A stretch of 64,000 nt of DNA. Origin: Saprospiraceae bacterium. GTDB taxonomy: Bacteria; Bacteroidota; Bacteroidia; Chitinophagales; Saprospiraceae. The number at the start of each line of letters is the position of its first letter. Positions within the stretch are counted from its first letter, which is position 1. The translations under genes were made by a program, and so were the position numbers. Positions 54,453-64,000 of this stretch are shown here, piece after piece. Location: the NCBI GenBank assembly GCA_016722295.1, contig JADKGL010000026.1:539501-603500 (forward strand). Reading direction: 5' to 3'. The notes beneath the pieces are model-generated. The model did no database searches and was not told where the DNA came from. It saw only the letters and a list, made by a program, of their open reading frames with translations.

Positions 54453-55979
54453 TTGAAGCCGATTAGAGTGCGATTTGCCCCTAGCCCTACAGGTGCCTTA
54501 CATATTGGAGGTATCCGAACAGCCCTATACAATTATTTATTTGCAAAAAAATCTGGAGGAAGCTTCCTTTTAAGGATAGAGGATACAGATCAGACGCGAT
54601 ATGTGCCTGGTGCTGAAGAGTATATTATTGAAGCACTGCATTGGGTTGGTTTGATCCCTGATGAAGGTCCTGGTTTCGGTGGTGAATATGGCCCGTATAG
54701 ACAATCTGAAAGAAGTGCCATCTATAAGGAGTATGCTGAGAAACTCATCCAAGATGGACATGCATATTATGCTTTTGATACTGCGGAAGAAATTGAGGCA
54801 ATGAAAGCAAGACTCCAACAAGATCCATCAGACTCGATCAAATACGATTACAATACTAGAATGTCTATGAAGAATAGTTTAACGCTTTCTTCGGACGAGG
54901 TAGAATCAATGATCTCTTCAGGTCAACCATACACCATTCGTATGAAAATACCAGCTGATGAAGTTGTTCATTTTTACGACACAATTAGAGAAGAAGTATC
55001 TCTTCACACAGCGGAACTTGATGACAAAGTGTTGATCAAATCAGATGGTTTGCCCACTTACCACATGGCGAATGTGATAGACGATCGATTGATGAAGATC
55101 ACTCACGTCATACGAGGTGAAGAATGGCTTTCAAGCACAGCACATCATGTTTTATTATATCGATTCTTTGGATGGGAATCAGAGATGCCAGAATTTTCTC
55201 ATCTGCCATTAATCTTGAAGCCAAGTGGCAATGGCAAATTATCAAAAAGAGATGGCGCACAGTTTGGATTTCCAGTCTTTCCATTGGATTGGAAGGATGA
55301 AAAAACAGGAGATTTATTTTTAGGTTTTCGTGAGCAGGGTTTCTTGCCAGAAGCATTGTTGAATTTTATGGCATTGTTGGGTTGGAATAGTGGAACAGAA
55401 AAAGAAATATTTTCTCTTGATGAATTAATCCAATATTTTTCTAAAGATAAAATAGGAAAATCAAGTTCAAGATTTGATTACGATAAAGCAAAGTGGTTCA
55501 ATCAACAATATATACAGAATACCGAAGATACAACTTTAGCAAAATATGTTATCCAAGATGCTTTAAAACAAGGTCAAAAACTTACAGATGAACAAGCGAT
55601 ATCAATAATCAAATTGTACAAAGATAGATCGATATTTTTGACTGATTTCTTTAAGCAAGGGAAATATTTGATTTCAGATATTGCAGAAGTGGATCAAGAT
55701 TTTAAATCTAAAAAGTGGAAGCAAGAATGGACTGATTCCTATTTAGAACTAGCAAATACTATTGAGCAAAGCGATGAATTTACCAAAGAAAAACTAGAAG
55801 AAATACTCAAAGCATTTATGGCTAAATATACTTACAAGATGGGAGAAGTGTTGCCTTCGCTTAGAGTGATGATGTCTGGAATCCCAATGGGGCCAGATAT
55901 TTATGCAATGATATTGACATTATCTAAAGCAGTATTTGTAAAAAGAATTAGAGAAAATATAATTAAGTTAAATAAATAA
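54453..55979 (+). CDS. gltX: Glutamyl-tRNA synthetase
   Basis: 508 residues. RFAPSPTGALHIGGIRTALY is the class I HIGH region and KLSKRDG is the KMSKS equivalent; the catalytic core is normal and a C-terminal anticodon-binding domain follows. The frame is closed 15 bp upstream by a TAA, with no ATG between, so the TTG at 54453 is the most plausible start. Essential for translation. A short ORF starts 3 bp after its stop. Confidence 0.95.
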   Translation: MKPIRVRFAPSPTGALHIGGIRTALYNYLFAKKSGGSFLLRIEDTDQTRYVPGAEEYIIEALHWVGLIPDEGPGFGGEYGPYRQSERSAIYKEYAEKLIQDGHAYYAFDTAEEIEAMKARLQQDPSDSIKYDYNTRMSMKNSLTLSSDEVESMISSGQPYTIRMKIPADEVVHFYDTIREEVSLHTAELDDKVLIKSDGLPTYHMANVIDDRLMKITHVIRGEEWLSSTAHHVLLYRFFGWESEMPEFSHLPLILKPSGNGKLSKRDGAQFGFPVFPLDWKDEKTGDLFLGFREQGFLPEALLNFMALLGWNSGTEKEIFSLDELIQYFSKDKIGKSSSRFDYDKAKWFNQQYIQNTEDTTLAKYVIQDALKQGQKLTDEQAISIIKLYKDRSIFLTDFFKQGKYLISDIAEVDQDFKSKKWKQEWTDSYLELANTIEQSDEFTKEKLEEILKAFMAKYTYKMGEVLPSLRVMMSGIPMGPDIYAMILTLSKAVFVKRIRENIIKLNK

Positions 55980-55982
55980 TCT

Positions 55983-56162
55983 ATGAATCAAAATTCAAAT
56001 CCATTTAACCATCGTTTAAGTCCAATCGATTTACGCATTGATCAGTTTGGTGGAATATCCAGCTCAATGCCTTTGGACAAATTGAATAAATTATTGGCCG
56101 AGAAAATGGAAATAAATGCACAAGATCAAATTAGAACTGAAAAAGGATACTATCCTAGCTAA
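55983..56162 (+). CDS. Short ORF of 59 residues between gltX and an RNase gene
   Basis: The ATG at 55983 is 3 bp after the gltX stop, and the frame runs to TAA at 56160-56162. The product starts MNQNSNPFNHRLSPID and ends KGYYPS, is polar and partly helical, with no signal or membrane segment. The tight spacing to gltX supports co-translation. I recognise no family, and it is short enough that it could be chance; homology would settle it. Confidence 0.5.
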   Translation: MNQNSNPFNHRLSPIDLRIDQFGGISSSMPLDKLNKLLAEKMEINAQDQIRTEKGYYPS

Positions 56163-56214
56163 CAATACAGTTATTAATTGTTATAATTGTATATAAAATT
56201 CTAAAAGCAAACTG

Positions 56215-57645
56215 ATGAAAATTAAATTTTGTGGAGCAGCACAAACAGTTACTGGAAGTTGTCACTTGATTACCTTGGACAATGATTATAAAATATTGCT
56301 CGATTGTGGTTTATTTCAAGGACATGCAGGTGATTTGGATGAATTGAATTCATCATGGCATTTTGATCCAAGAGAAATTGATGTCATGATACTATCTCAT
56401 GCACATATCGATCACTGTGGAAGAATACCAAAGTTGGTGAAGGATGGATTTAAAGGATTGATATATTGTACTCATGGTACACGCGATCTTGCCAATATCA
56501 TGTTGATGGATACTGCACACATTCAACAGAAAGACGCTGAATACTACAATGAAAAGATTTATAAAAAAATAAAAAATAAACACACTGATGAGAAAGCAAA
56601 ATTGCGTGAACCACTTTACGGTGCAAAAGATGTGGTTGCTGCTTTGAAACAATTTGTTTCAATATCATATGATCAATGGATAAGGATATCGAAATATATA
56701 GAAGTTAATTTTACCGATGCAGGTCATATCTTGGGTTCTGCAAGTGTGAATCTTGTAATCAAAGAAGGAAGTGACGAGATCAGAATTGGTTTTACAGGAG
56801 ACATAGGAAGACCTGCCAGACCAATATTGAGAGATCCTCAACCGATGTTTCCAGCAGATTACGTCATCAGTGAATCAACTTATGGCGATCGATTACACAT
56901 GGAAAAGCCAGCTGAGAAATCAAAATTTCTAGAAGTAATCAACGATACTTGTATTAGAAAAAATGGGAAACTTATTATTCCAGCTTTTAGCATGGGAAGG
57001 ACACAAGAAATTGTGTTCATGCTTGACCAACTGGTGAACGAAAAGAAAATTCACAATATTCCGGTTTATGTAGATAGTCCTTTGGCGGTCAATGCTACTG
57101 AAGTTTTCAAGATACATCCAGAATGTTTTGATTTTGATTTGCATCAATATATTTTGAAAGATCCAGATCCATTTGGTTTTAAGCGATTGACTTATATTAC
57201 AGATGTAAATGAATCCAAGCGATTGAATGGCATGAAAGAGCCTTGTATCATCATTTCTGCAGCTGGAATGGTGAATGCAGGTAGAATAAAACATCATGTC
57301 TATAATAATATTGAAAATCCTCACAATACGATATTGATGGTAGGGTATTGTTCACCAGAAACACCTGGAGGTGTATTGAGGAGTGGTGCAACTGAATTAA
57401 GACTTTTTGGTGATACATTGAATGTGAATGCAGATGTCGTTCTCATGGATTCATTTTCAGCTCATGGAGATCAACATGAAATGACAGAATTCTTAGGAAA
57501 TCAAACCAAGTCAATAAAAAAATTATTTTTAGTCCATGGCGATATTGATGTGCAAGAGAATTTTTCAAAGCATCTCAGATCTAATGGCTTTACGGATATT
57601 GCAATTCCTGCATTAAAAGAGGAAATTGCAATTTCTAAAATATGA
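56215..57645 (+). CDS. Beta-CASP metallo-beta-lactamase RNase-like protein
   Basis: 476 residues. The metallo-beta-lactamase core has HAHIDH (His62, His64, Asp66, His67), DAGHILGSA and GFTGDIGRP; the beta-CASP part has STYGDR and IIPAFSMGRTQE; an RNA-specificity domain follows with AGRIKHHVYNN and DSFSAHGDQ. This architecture belongs to RNA-processing exo- or endonucleases of the CPSF73/YbdK-like group. Cytoplasmic. Confidence 0.93.
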   Translation: MKIKFCGAAQTVTGSCHLITLDNDYKILLDCGLFQGHAGDLDELNSSWHFDPREIDVMILSHAHIDHCGRIPKLVKDGFKGLIYCTHGTRDLANIMLMDTAHIQQKDAEYYNEKIYKKIKNKHTDEKAKLREPLYGAKDVVAALKQFVSISYDQWIRISKYIEVNFTDAGHILGSASVNLVIKEGSDEIRIGFTGDIGRPARPILRDPQPMFPADYVISESTYGDRLHMEKPAEKSKFLEVINDTCIRKNGKLIIPAFSMGRTQEIVFMLDQLVNEKKIHNIPVYVDSPLAVNATEVFKIHPECFDFDLHQYILKDPDPFGFKRLTYITDVNESKRLNGMKEPCIIISAAGMVNAGRIKHHVYNNIENPHNTILMVGYCSPETPGGVLRSGATELRLFGDTLNVNADVVLMDSFSAHGDQHEMTEFLGNQTKSIKKLFLVHGDIDVQENFSKHLRSNGFTDIAIPALKEEIAISKI

Positions 57646-57696
57646 CAATTTGAACAATATTAGATTATTTTTTTTATACTATTTAAAATAGAAATC

Positions 57697-58869
57697 ATGC
57701 AAGATGCCTATATTGTAGCTTATTCACGAACCGCTTTTGCCAAATCGAAAAAAGGAGCATTTCGCTCTATGCGATCTGATGATCTTGCAGTTCAAGTTTT
57801 GGAAAATTTAATGCAGCAAGTACCACAATTGAATGCAACTCAAATAGATGATTTGATTGTAGGTTGTGCAAATCCAGAAGGTGAGCAAGGCTTACAAATC
57901 GGCAGACAAATAGCATTGCGCGCATTTGGAATGCATACTCCTGGTATGACGGTCAATCGATATTGTGCATCTGGTCTGGAAACGGTTGCGATTGCTACTG
58001 CAAAAATTCGAGCTGGTATGGGATCTTGTTTTGTAGCTGGAGGAATAGAAAGTATGAGTATGATTCCAATGGAAGGATATAAACTCGCAATAAACTATGA
58101 GGTTGCAGATCAACATCCAGATTATGTCATTGGTATGGGATTGACTGCGGAAGCTGTTTCAAAAAAATACAATATCAATAGAGAAGATCAAGATGCATTT
58201 TCCAAAAGGTCTCATCAACTTGCTGCTGCTGCACAAGATGCTGGAAAATTTGCAAAAGAAATTTCAAATATTTCAGTCACAGAAGTTAGTGTGCAAAATG
58301 ATAAAAGACAAGAAAAAAAGATCATTGTCAATCAAGATGAAGGAATACGTCGCGATACTACAATAGAAGGATTATTAGGACTTAAGCCAGCTTTCTCAAT
58401 TAAAGGAAGTGTAACTGCTGGAAATTCATCACAGACTTCAGATGGCGCTGGATTTTTGGTCATCATGAGTGAGGATATGGTTAAACAATTAGGAATCAAT
58501 CCTATTGGTCGCTTAGTGTCTTGTTCGGTTGCAGGTGTGGATCCATTGTATATGGGAATTGGTCCATGTGCTGCAATTCCATTAGCGTTACAACAAGCGA
58601 ATAAAACAATTCAAGATATTTCATTAATCGAATTAAATGAGGCTTTCGCTGCACAATCACTTGCAGTCATTAGAGAAGCTAATTTAAATCCCGATCTTGT
58701 CAATGTCAATGGAGGTGCTATAGCATTAGGTCATCCACTGGGTTGCAGTGGTGCCAGACTTACTATGACTCTTCTCAGGGAATTAAAGGAGAGAAATCAA
58801 AAGTATGGACTTGCTACTGCATGTATTGGTGGAGGTCAAGGGATTGCTGCTGTAATTGAAGCATTCTAA
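57697..58869 (+). CDS. Acetyl-CoA C-acyltransferase (thiolase)
   Basis: 390 residues. The active-site Cys90 is in NRYCASGLETVA; GGAIALGHPLGCSGAR holds the second catalytic His and Cys, and NEAFAAQS is another signature. It cleaves 3-ketoacyl-CoA in fatty-acid oxidation or condenses acetyl-CoA. The partner hydratase/dehydrogenase is not adjacent. Confidence 0.94.
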   Translation: MQDAYIVAYSRTAFAKSKKGAFRSMRSDDLAVQVLENLMQQVPQLNATQIDDLIVGCANPEGEQGLQIGRQIALRAFGMHTPGMTVNRYCASGLETVAIATAKIRAGMGSCFVAGGIESMSMIPMEGYKLAINYEVADQHPDYVIGMGLTAEAVSKKYNINREDQDAFSKRSHQLAAAAQDAGKFAKEISNISVTEVSVQNDKRQEKKIIVNQDEGIRRDTTIEGLLGLKPAFSIKGSVTAGNSSQTSDGAGFLVIMSEDMVKQLGINPIGRLVSCSVAGVDPLYMGIGPCAAIPLALQQANKTIQDISLIELNEAFAAQSLAVIREANLNPDLVNVNGGAIALGHPLGCSGARLTMTLLRELKERNQKYGLATACIGGGQGIAAVIEAF

Positions 58870-59012
58870 TTAATTAGGGCTTGCTTAATAGAAAATGAAA
58901 TTCTAAATTGGCTCCAAGGCTTCGCCAATTCTTAACGAATTTATATTGCTATGCTGTTGAAAAAGACCCAAAATACTTTTTGAGTAAGTCCTATAAAGAA
59001 TTTTTAATACAA

Positions 59013-59483
59013 CTACTCTTTCTTTTTCACATTAATAAAAAACTTTGTCCCTGTTACGATAGGTTCCGTATTTGCGATGATATCTACATCTACAATCTGG
59101 GGGCCATTTTTTCCCTTACTATTGTATTCTATACTAATGCGACTTCTTTGATCTTTCTTAATAGGAAGTCTAGACCAATCCAATTGAGTACATTCGCAGG
59201 CTGTAATTAATTCTATGACCAAATCGCCAGGTCCTTTATTGGTAAAAAAGATCTCACGCTGTACGCGATCTCCTTCATACACTGTTCCGAATTCGTATTT
59301 GCTAGAATCAAAAACTACTTTTGCTAACTTGCCAATAGTGTCTGGAACATCTAATTCTAAAAGTTCATCTTTTGTTGTATTGACTTCTTGAACGGCCGCT
59401 TCTGTTTTAATCCCACTAGACTTCTTACTTGTCTGGCAAGAGATAAAACAAATTATACTCAATATAAAATATAAATAAGGCAT
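59013..59483 (-). CDS. DUF1573 lipoprotein
   Basis: 156 residues: lipobox CFISC (Cys16), a polar linker, and the DUF1573 domain (YEFGTVYEGDRVQREIFFTNKG, ACECTQLDWSRLPI, ISIEYNSKGKNG). The fold is immunoglobulin-like and is common in Bacteroidota envelope proteins of unclear role. It follows the DUF6055 protein gene by 82 bp on the same strand. Confidence 0.85.
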   Translation of the reverse strand: MPYLYFILSIICFISCQTSKKSSGIKTEAAVQEVNTTKDELLELDVPDTIGKLAKVVFDSSKYEFGTVYEGDRVQREIFFTNKGPGDLVIELITACECTQLDWSRLPIKKDQRSRISIEYNSKGKNGPQIVDVDIIANTEPIVTGTKFFINVKKKE

Positions 59484-59565
59484 GATATTTTTTTTTCTAC
59501 AAACAAAGCAAAATCATTTTTGCTTTAAAAAAATTGAAAAAAATTTGAAATAAAAATTATGTGGA

Positions 59566-61569
59566 TTATTCTTTTAGTATTGTAAAAACATTCTTGCCAA
59601 TTTGCAAAAAATAAATTCCTGTTTCGAAGTTTGTCAAATTTGCATTTGATCCATTTCCTGCGATTCGTTTTACTCCCAATTGATTATAAAGAGTCCATTG
59701 ATTTGATTCATTCCAAGTGATAATACCTTGTGTCGGATTGGGGAATAGAATTAGCTTGTGTTTATTTTTTTGATCAATCGTTTCAACTGTATTATCTTTT
59801 ATATTGACATGATAGACTAAAGTGACCTGAGCCGAATCATTTGGAGTGCGGTGGAATACTAATGCTTGTTTGATAGTGAATGTATCCCCATTTTTGCATT
59901 GATCTGGATATTGTCCAATATTTGCTGTTAGATCTTGAAAATTCAGTTCTGAATAAAGAAATGAATTATTTCCCCACGTGGTTACTTTGCCTAAATTATC
60001 ATACCAATGACCAGGCGCATTGGCTGTAGATTTATCATGTCTGCTACCATCAGGATTAATGGCATAATATTTTATTGAATTGCCTAAGGTACCGAAAATA
60101 TCCGCATCAGTTGCCGCAAAAGATTCGGCTATAAGCGTTCGATCTAGATTTACTGTTACAGGATCATAAGTGGATCTTGGCGGCATTTGGATAGTATGGT
60201 ATAGAATATTATTTTTTAACGGCCCAAAGGAAGGCATAAGTAGGTCCGTTTTTGTAAATTGGACTTGATAAGGCCATTGCTCATCATTTGCATTATTGTC
60301 ATCCCACTCGTGTTTCCAATGTGATTGAGGGGAACCTGTCACGACGAGCCATAGTTTTTCGCAATTGTTTGGACAGAGAAAGTTTAGTGTTACATCGGGA
60401 TTGCTAGTAATATATTTTGCAGAGGCAAGTTTGCTATACACTCTTTGTCCATCTTTTAGCAAGGCAACAAAACCAAATTTCCATCCAGCCATATTCACAT
60501 TTTTTGCACGAAATCCTTTCGCACCTGCAATTCCTTTGAATCTTACACTAACATTGGTTTCAACATTCGGTGCATTTAGTTTTATAGAATTATAACCATA
60601 ATTTTCGAGACATATTGTAGAATCAATTTGCCAATAATTATTACTAAGTAAATTCATTTTTACCTGTGCTCTGATATTGATTTGATCTTTACCATAATGG
60701 ATCAACTTAGGTAAATCCCATGTGGTCAATCGTGCTGCATGTTCGTATATTTCATTATTAAATTCTTCTTGATTAAGATTATTTATACGTTTGTAAGCCT
60801 CAATTGGATCCTCTGGAAATCTTGCATCTCGCCAAAGTTTTCCTACGAAATTTTGATCGTGCTTGAATGTCCAATAATCCATTAAAAAATAATTTTCATA
60901 TCGTGGCGTTTCGTGTAAAACATGTAAATGATTTTGCCTAACATAGCTTAATAAATCGCCTCTATTAAATTGTAATTCTGGTAAAAATTTATAAGCCATC
61001 CACTGTGCACATTGCTCCCAAAATCCATTTCCTCCTTTGCCATTATCTCCTAGTCCATATCGAAATCCGCCATTAGAATCGCAACCTGTTATGTATTGAA
61101 AACAATGTCCAATCTCATGGGCTACGACATGTTCAATATTTGCTGCAGCTGGATTGACAAACAATGATCCTACTTTATCGTCTTGGCCAGATCCATAAGC
61201 AGCCCAATCCGTAGTATATAGCAAAAAAATCATTAATTTATAATCATCTAGAACAGTGTTTCCTTTAATAGCGAATCGCAAAGAATCGAGATAAAATGCA
61301 TATGTTTTTTCTGCTAAAATCTTTAATTTCTCAAGATCAATTTTATAAGGATTTGCAGCTTTGTTTGGATCTGATCCAAATCCAGCTTCCCAGAATATAA
61401 CGACATTTTCTGTTTCAATACTTCTCGAAAAGCTCCACTGACTTTTAGGATCTTTGGGATCCATTCCCGAGTTCGTAATGAACGTAGGAATATAAATTTT
61501 TTTTTGAGCCTGAGTAAAATTCACCAGTAAAAGGAGAGCGAGAAGATTAAATATTTTATTTATTTGCAT
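59566..61569 (-). CDS. DUF6055 metallopeptidase-like protein, T9SS-secreted
   Basis: 667 residues from the ATG at 61569; a TTG three codons upstream is an alternative. Signal peptide (about 1-21, ending FTQAQ). The HVVAHEIGHCFQ segment is a zincin-type HExxH with a third ligand not certain, in a DUF6055-type domain. A beta-sandwich middle part and a T9SS type A C-terminus (LFPNPTQGIITWNE ... GIYFLQIGK) follow. Predicted extracellular protease or glycan-related protein; no substrate can be inferred. Confidence 0.8.
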   Translation of the reverse strand: MQINKIFNLLALLLLVNFTQAQKKIYIPTFITNSGMDPKDPKSQWSFSRSIETENVVIFWEAGFGSDPNKAANPYKIDLEKLKILAEKTYAFYLDSLRFAIKGNTVLDDYKLMIFLLYTTDWAAYGSGQDDKVGSLFVNPAAANIEHVVAHEIGHCFQYITGCDSNGGFRYGLGDNGKGGNGFWEQCAQWMAYKFLPELQFNRGDLLSYVRQNHLHVLHETPRYENYFLMDYWTFKHDQNFVGKLWRDARFPEDPIEAYKRINNLNQEEFNNEIYEHAARLTTWDLPKLIHYGKDQINIRAQVKMNLLSNNYWQIDSTICLENYGYNSIKLNAPNVETNVSVRFKGIAGAKGFRAKNVNMAGWKFGFVALLKDGQRVYSKLASAKYITSNPDVTLNFLCPNNCEKLWLVVTGSPQSHWKHEWDDNNANDEQWPYQVQFTKTDLLMPSFGPLKNNILYHTIQMPPRSTYDPVTVNLDRTLIAESFAATDADIFGTLGNSIKYYAINPDGSRHDKSTANAPGHWYDNLGKVTTWGNNSFLYSELNFQDLTANIGQYPDQCKNGDTFTIKQALVFHRTPNDSAQVTLVYHVNIKDNTVETIDQKNKHKLILFPNPTQGIITWNESNQWTLYNQLGVKRIAGNGSNANLTNFETGIYFLQIGKNVFTILKE

Positions 61570-61771
61570 TTTATACAAGTTGACGGTCTTATTAATAAAA
61601 TTTTATTGTAATTCTTTTACTCTGCAATATATAGAGAATATTGAAAATTGTAAGTCTATTTCAACTCAAATAAGCAATTATCAATAGTTATGCAAATTAC
61701 AAAATTGAATTTCACTACAGAAAAGCAGCATTTCTGCATCTAAAGGGGTCTTCATATCAAATAGCCTTGGT

Positions 61772-64000
61772 ATGAATTTTAGAAATTTACTATTCGTCAT
61801 TTTTTTGTCATTGAATTTTGATATTGTTATTAGTCAATGCAATCCAGCGCCAAATTCAAGTTGTGATTCAGACAATTATTTTTGCTCCTTATCGATACTA
61901 AATGGCTATTCATGTACCACCTCTCCAATTTATGACTATAATTTTGATTGCGGTGGTGCAGGATGTAGTGAAACTCAAAAATCAAATGCTGGTTGGTGGA
62001 AATTTATGACCAATGGTGGAAATATTACAATCACTGTATCTTACAGTTCTTGCACAAATTCGCATGGTTTCTCCCCTTCGGGAATTCATTTTGGAATAAT
62101 AGAATCTTGCAGTTGTTTTAGACCAATAATCTGTCATTCGAGTTGCAGTGGAACATCAGGTACTTATACGTATTCCGCCACTCTTAAGGCTTGCACCGTA
62201 TATAGTTTTTGGATCGGTGGATGCAATGGTGATGTGTGCAATTATTCCATCTCGGTTACTGGAGGCGGAGCTCCTCAATTGGATCCACTAGTAATTACTG
62301 AATCTAGCCCAAGCCCTTTGTGTTCAACTTGTTGTTCAGAATTTTCTGTGAATACCCAAGCATTATGCAATGTACAATATGAATGGACATTAGATGGTGA
62401 GATAATACCTGGAGCTAGATCTCCCAAAGCAACAATTTGTTATCCTGAAGCAAAAACATTTACTGTGTGTTGTGAGGCTAAAATAGATTTATATGAAATT
62501 GTAGAATGTAATTCGAGAATAAAATGCAAGTCAGTCACTGTAATGGATCTTCCAGACGCAAGAGCAAAAGACATAAATTTATGTAACTATCAATTGCCTT
62601 ACAGATGGCAGTGTCAGACGATTAAAAGTTCGGGAGAATATAGCTGTGAGTTTTCAAAATCATGCTGTAAATATGACTCAGTAATTTATTTTAATGTATT
62701 TTCTGATGACGATCAATATTGTCTAGAAAGTCAATACGTCACAGGAGTAGTTTATTTAGATAGAAATAAAAATTCAATTTTTGAAACCAATGAACCAATT
62801 GTAGAAAATCAAATCATTTCATCAGAACCTCTAGGGATAATTACAAACTCAAAAACGACAGGCTATTCAATTTTTGTTCGCAATCTTTCAACCAATACAG
62901 TAAAACTTGAAAACCTTCAACCCAATAGGTGGAATATCATACCTTCAGAACATCAGATCTCTGTAGGTACTCAGATTGGCAAGCAAAGAGGTGAATATAA
63001 TTTTGCACTGCAATTGCTTCAAGAAAAAGATTTGGCGGTAGCTGTATCAGCAGGTATAGCTAGAGCGGGAAGAAGAAATGCTATAACTATTATGATAGAA
63101 AATAAGGCAGAAGATGTTGATAACTATATCGTTGATTTAGAAATGCCTTCTTCATGGACTTTCAAAAGCGCAACTGAAAAACCAAGTAGTATTAATGCGA
63201 ATAGAATCGAATGGAAAATTAATACAAAACTTAAAGCTTTTGAAAAAAAATTAATCACTGTTATGGTAGACATACCAGCTTCAGCAAAAGTTGGTGATCA
63301 ATTTGAATATAAGGCAAGTGTAAATTTAACTTCAGATGAAGATACTTCCAATGACCAAGCGACTTGGAAAGGTGTGATTGTTGCTTCATTTGATCCCAAT
63401 GATAAACATGTAGCAGTTAAGGGCTATTCATACAACACGAACAAAAATGGTGATTTGCTTTACACTATTCGCTTCATGAATACAGGAAGTGACACAGCAT
63501 TTTCAGTTTTAATCAAGGATACATTGAGCAGGTATTTAGATCCTAACACAATTCGCATAGTGCATTCAAGTCATCCAGTAAAATTGACAATGAATAATTT
63601 AAATGTAGCAAATTTTTATTTTGACCAAATTATGTTACCAGATAGTTCGATAAATTTCATAGCATCACAAGGCTTTGTACAATTCCTTGCCAAACCCAAT
63701 GCTAAATTTAATCTAGATGTTGAAATTCCAAATAGAGCCTCTATCTATTTCGATCATAATGCTCCAGTTGGTACCAATACTGCTGTATTTAGAGAGTATT
63801 ATATCACAAGCACAAAGGAAGAAACCAGCACTTCGTATATCGTATTTCCAAATCCTGTAAATGAAAAATTGCATTTATTTTCAAATGGGAAAAATCAATT
63901 GGAGTATGACGAATTAAAAATAACTTCAGTGTTTGGCCAAAGCCATTCACTGAGTTATGTCAAATCACAGAAAATAATTGACATATCTCATTTGCCGAAT
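61772..64000 (+). CDS. T9SS protein with DUF7619 domain, cut by window end
   Basis: The reading frame runs open from the ATG at 61772 to the last base, 743 codons. Signal peptide (about 1-22, ending IVISQ). Residues 23-340 are very Cys-rich (for example SCTNS, CSTCCSEF, CYPEAKTFTVCCEAK), then come a beta-rich section, a DUF7619-type domain (SFDPNDKHVAVKG ... ASIYFDHNAPVG) and the start of a T9SS type A domain (YIVFPNPVNEKLHLF). The missing end is probably short. Cysteine content is unlike the other T9SS proteins of the window, suggesting many disulfides. Confidence 0.85.
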   Translation, partial: MNFRNLLFVIFLSLNFDIVISQCNPAPNSSCDSDNYFCSLSILNGYSCTTSPIYDYNFDCGGAGCSETQKSNAGWWKFMTNGGNITITVSYSSCTNSHGFSPSGIHFGIIESCSCFRPIICHSSCSGTSGTYTYSATLKACTVYSFWIGGCNGDVCNYSISVTGGGAPQLDPLVITESSPSPLCSTCCSEFSVNTQALCNVQYEWTLDGEIIPGARSPKATICYPEAKTFTVCCEAKIDLYEIVECNSRIKCKSVTVMDLPDARAKDINLCNYQLPYRWQCQTIKSSGEYSCEFSKSCCKYDSVIYFNVFSDDDQYCLESQYVTGVVYLDRNKNSIFETNEPIVENQIISSEPLGIITNSKTTGYSIFVRNLSTNTVKLENLQPNRWNIIPSEHQISVGTQIGKQRGEYNFALQLLQEKDLAVAVSAGIARAGRRNAITIMIENKAEDVDNYIVDLEMPSSWTFKSATEKPSSINANRIEWKINTKLKAFEKKLITVMVDIPASAKVGDQFEYKASVNLTSDEDTSNDQATWKGVIVASFDPNDKHVAVKGYSYNTNKNGDLLYTIRFMNTGSDTAFSVLIKDTLSRYLDPNTIRIVHSSHPVKLTMNNLNVANFYFDQIMLPDSSINFIASQGFVQFLAKPNAKFNLDVEIPNRASIYFDHNAPVGTNTAVFREYYITSTKEETSTSYIVFPNPVNEKLHLFSNGKNQLEYDELKITSVFGQSHSLSYVKSQKIIDISHLPN

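Noticed and set aside
1..64000. CRISPR arrays, tRNA, rRNA, transposases, phage genes
   Set aside because: I looked through the intergenic stretches and gene set and found no repeat-spacer series, cloverleaf-like sequence or recognisable mobile-element protein; a covariance-model search would be needed to exclude small RNAs.

Overview
The window reads as chromosome of a low-GC member of the Bacteroidota, most likely Saprospiria-like. The evidence is several secreted proteins ending in type IX secretion (T9SS type A) sorting domains, a GldH gliding lipoprotein, Omp28, DUF6029, DUF3667, DUF6055 and DUF7619 family proteins, Bacteroidota-type -33/-7 promoters (TTG ... TAnnTTTG) and no obvious Shine-Dalgarno sites. 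It is mostly ordinary housekeeping gene content. I found no CRISPR array, rRNA, tRNA, phage or insertion sequence.

Layout. 1-4.8 kb is an accessory stretch: an AAA/DUF4143 ATPase behind two perfect inverted repeats, then secreted SGNH-hydrolase and thioredoxin-like genes, some intact and some decayed, and a lipoprotein gene with a truncated copy of its own 5' end. 4.9-6.7 kb is groES-groEL, with groEL interrupted by an internal frame-shifting deletion. 7.4-9.9 kb holds a metzincin-type metallopeptidase and a TIM-barrel amidohydrolase that carries an in-frame stop. 10-12.9 kb is grpE-dnaJ-gldH plus a TlpA-like gene. 12.9-19.4 kb is envelope biology: an LTA-synthase-like enzyme, DUF3667, Lgt and two L,D-transpeptidases. 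19.5-25.5 kb has an ECF sigma factor with a membrane/beta-barrel partner, UppS and BamA. 25.6-30.8 kb has a vanadium haloperoxidase-like lipoprotein, a histidine ammonia-lyase, a PagL-like deacylase and a TonB protein. 30.8-37.5 kb is mscL, aconitase, 2-oxoglutarate dehydrogenase E2, Nfu and MetF. 37.7-44.5 kb has a hybrid histidine kinase, a TlpA-like protein, DUF6029, Omp28 and an isolated paaB-paaC pair. 44.6-53.6 kb carries two divergent giant BNR-repeat T9SS proteins and a T9SS M1 aminopeptidase. 53.7-64 kb has a polysaccharide deacetylase, gltX, a 59-residue ORF, a beta-CASP RNase-like protein, a thiolase, a DUF1573 lipoprotein and two more T9SS proteins, the last cut by the window end.

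How the genes fit together. The groES and grpE upstream regions share a matched cis-element (TTGGCA plus ACTGACAAAAT at identical spacing), which suggests one chaperone regulon; gldH overlaps dnaJ and would be co-expressed. Lgt, the L,D-transpeptidases, UppS, BamA and LtaS-like genes serve lipoprotein, peptidoglycan and outer-membrane assembly. The T9SS substrates are probably the exported nutrient-acquisition and adhesion proteins. The observations most worth a second look are the groEL lesion, the shared heat-shock-type element, the operator-like repeats at the left end, the split paa pair, the sigma factor partner and a dispersed intergenic repeat. Nothing seen here convinces me of a wholly new multi-gene system.
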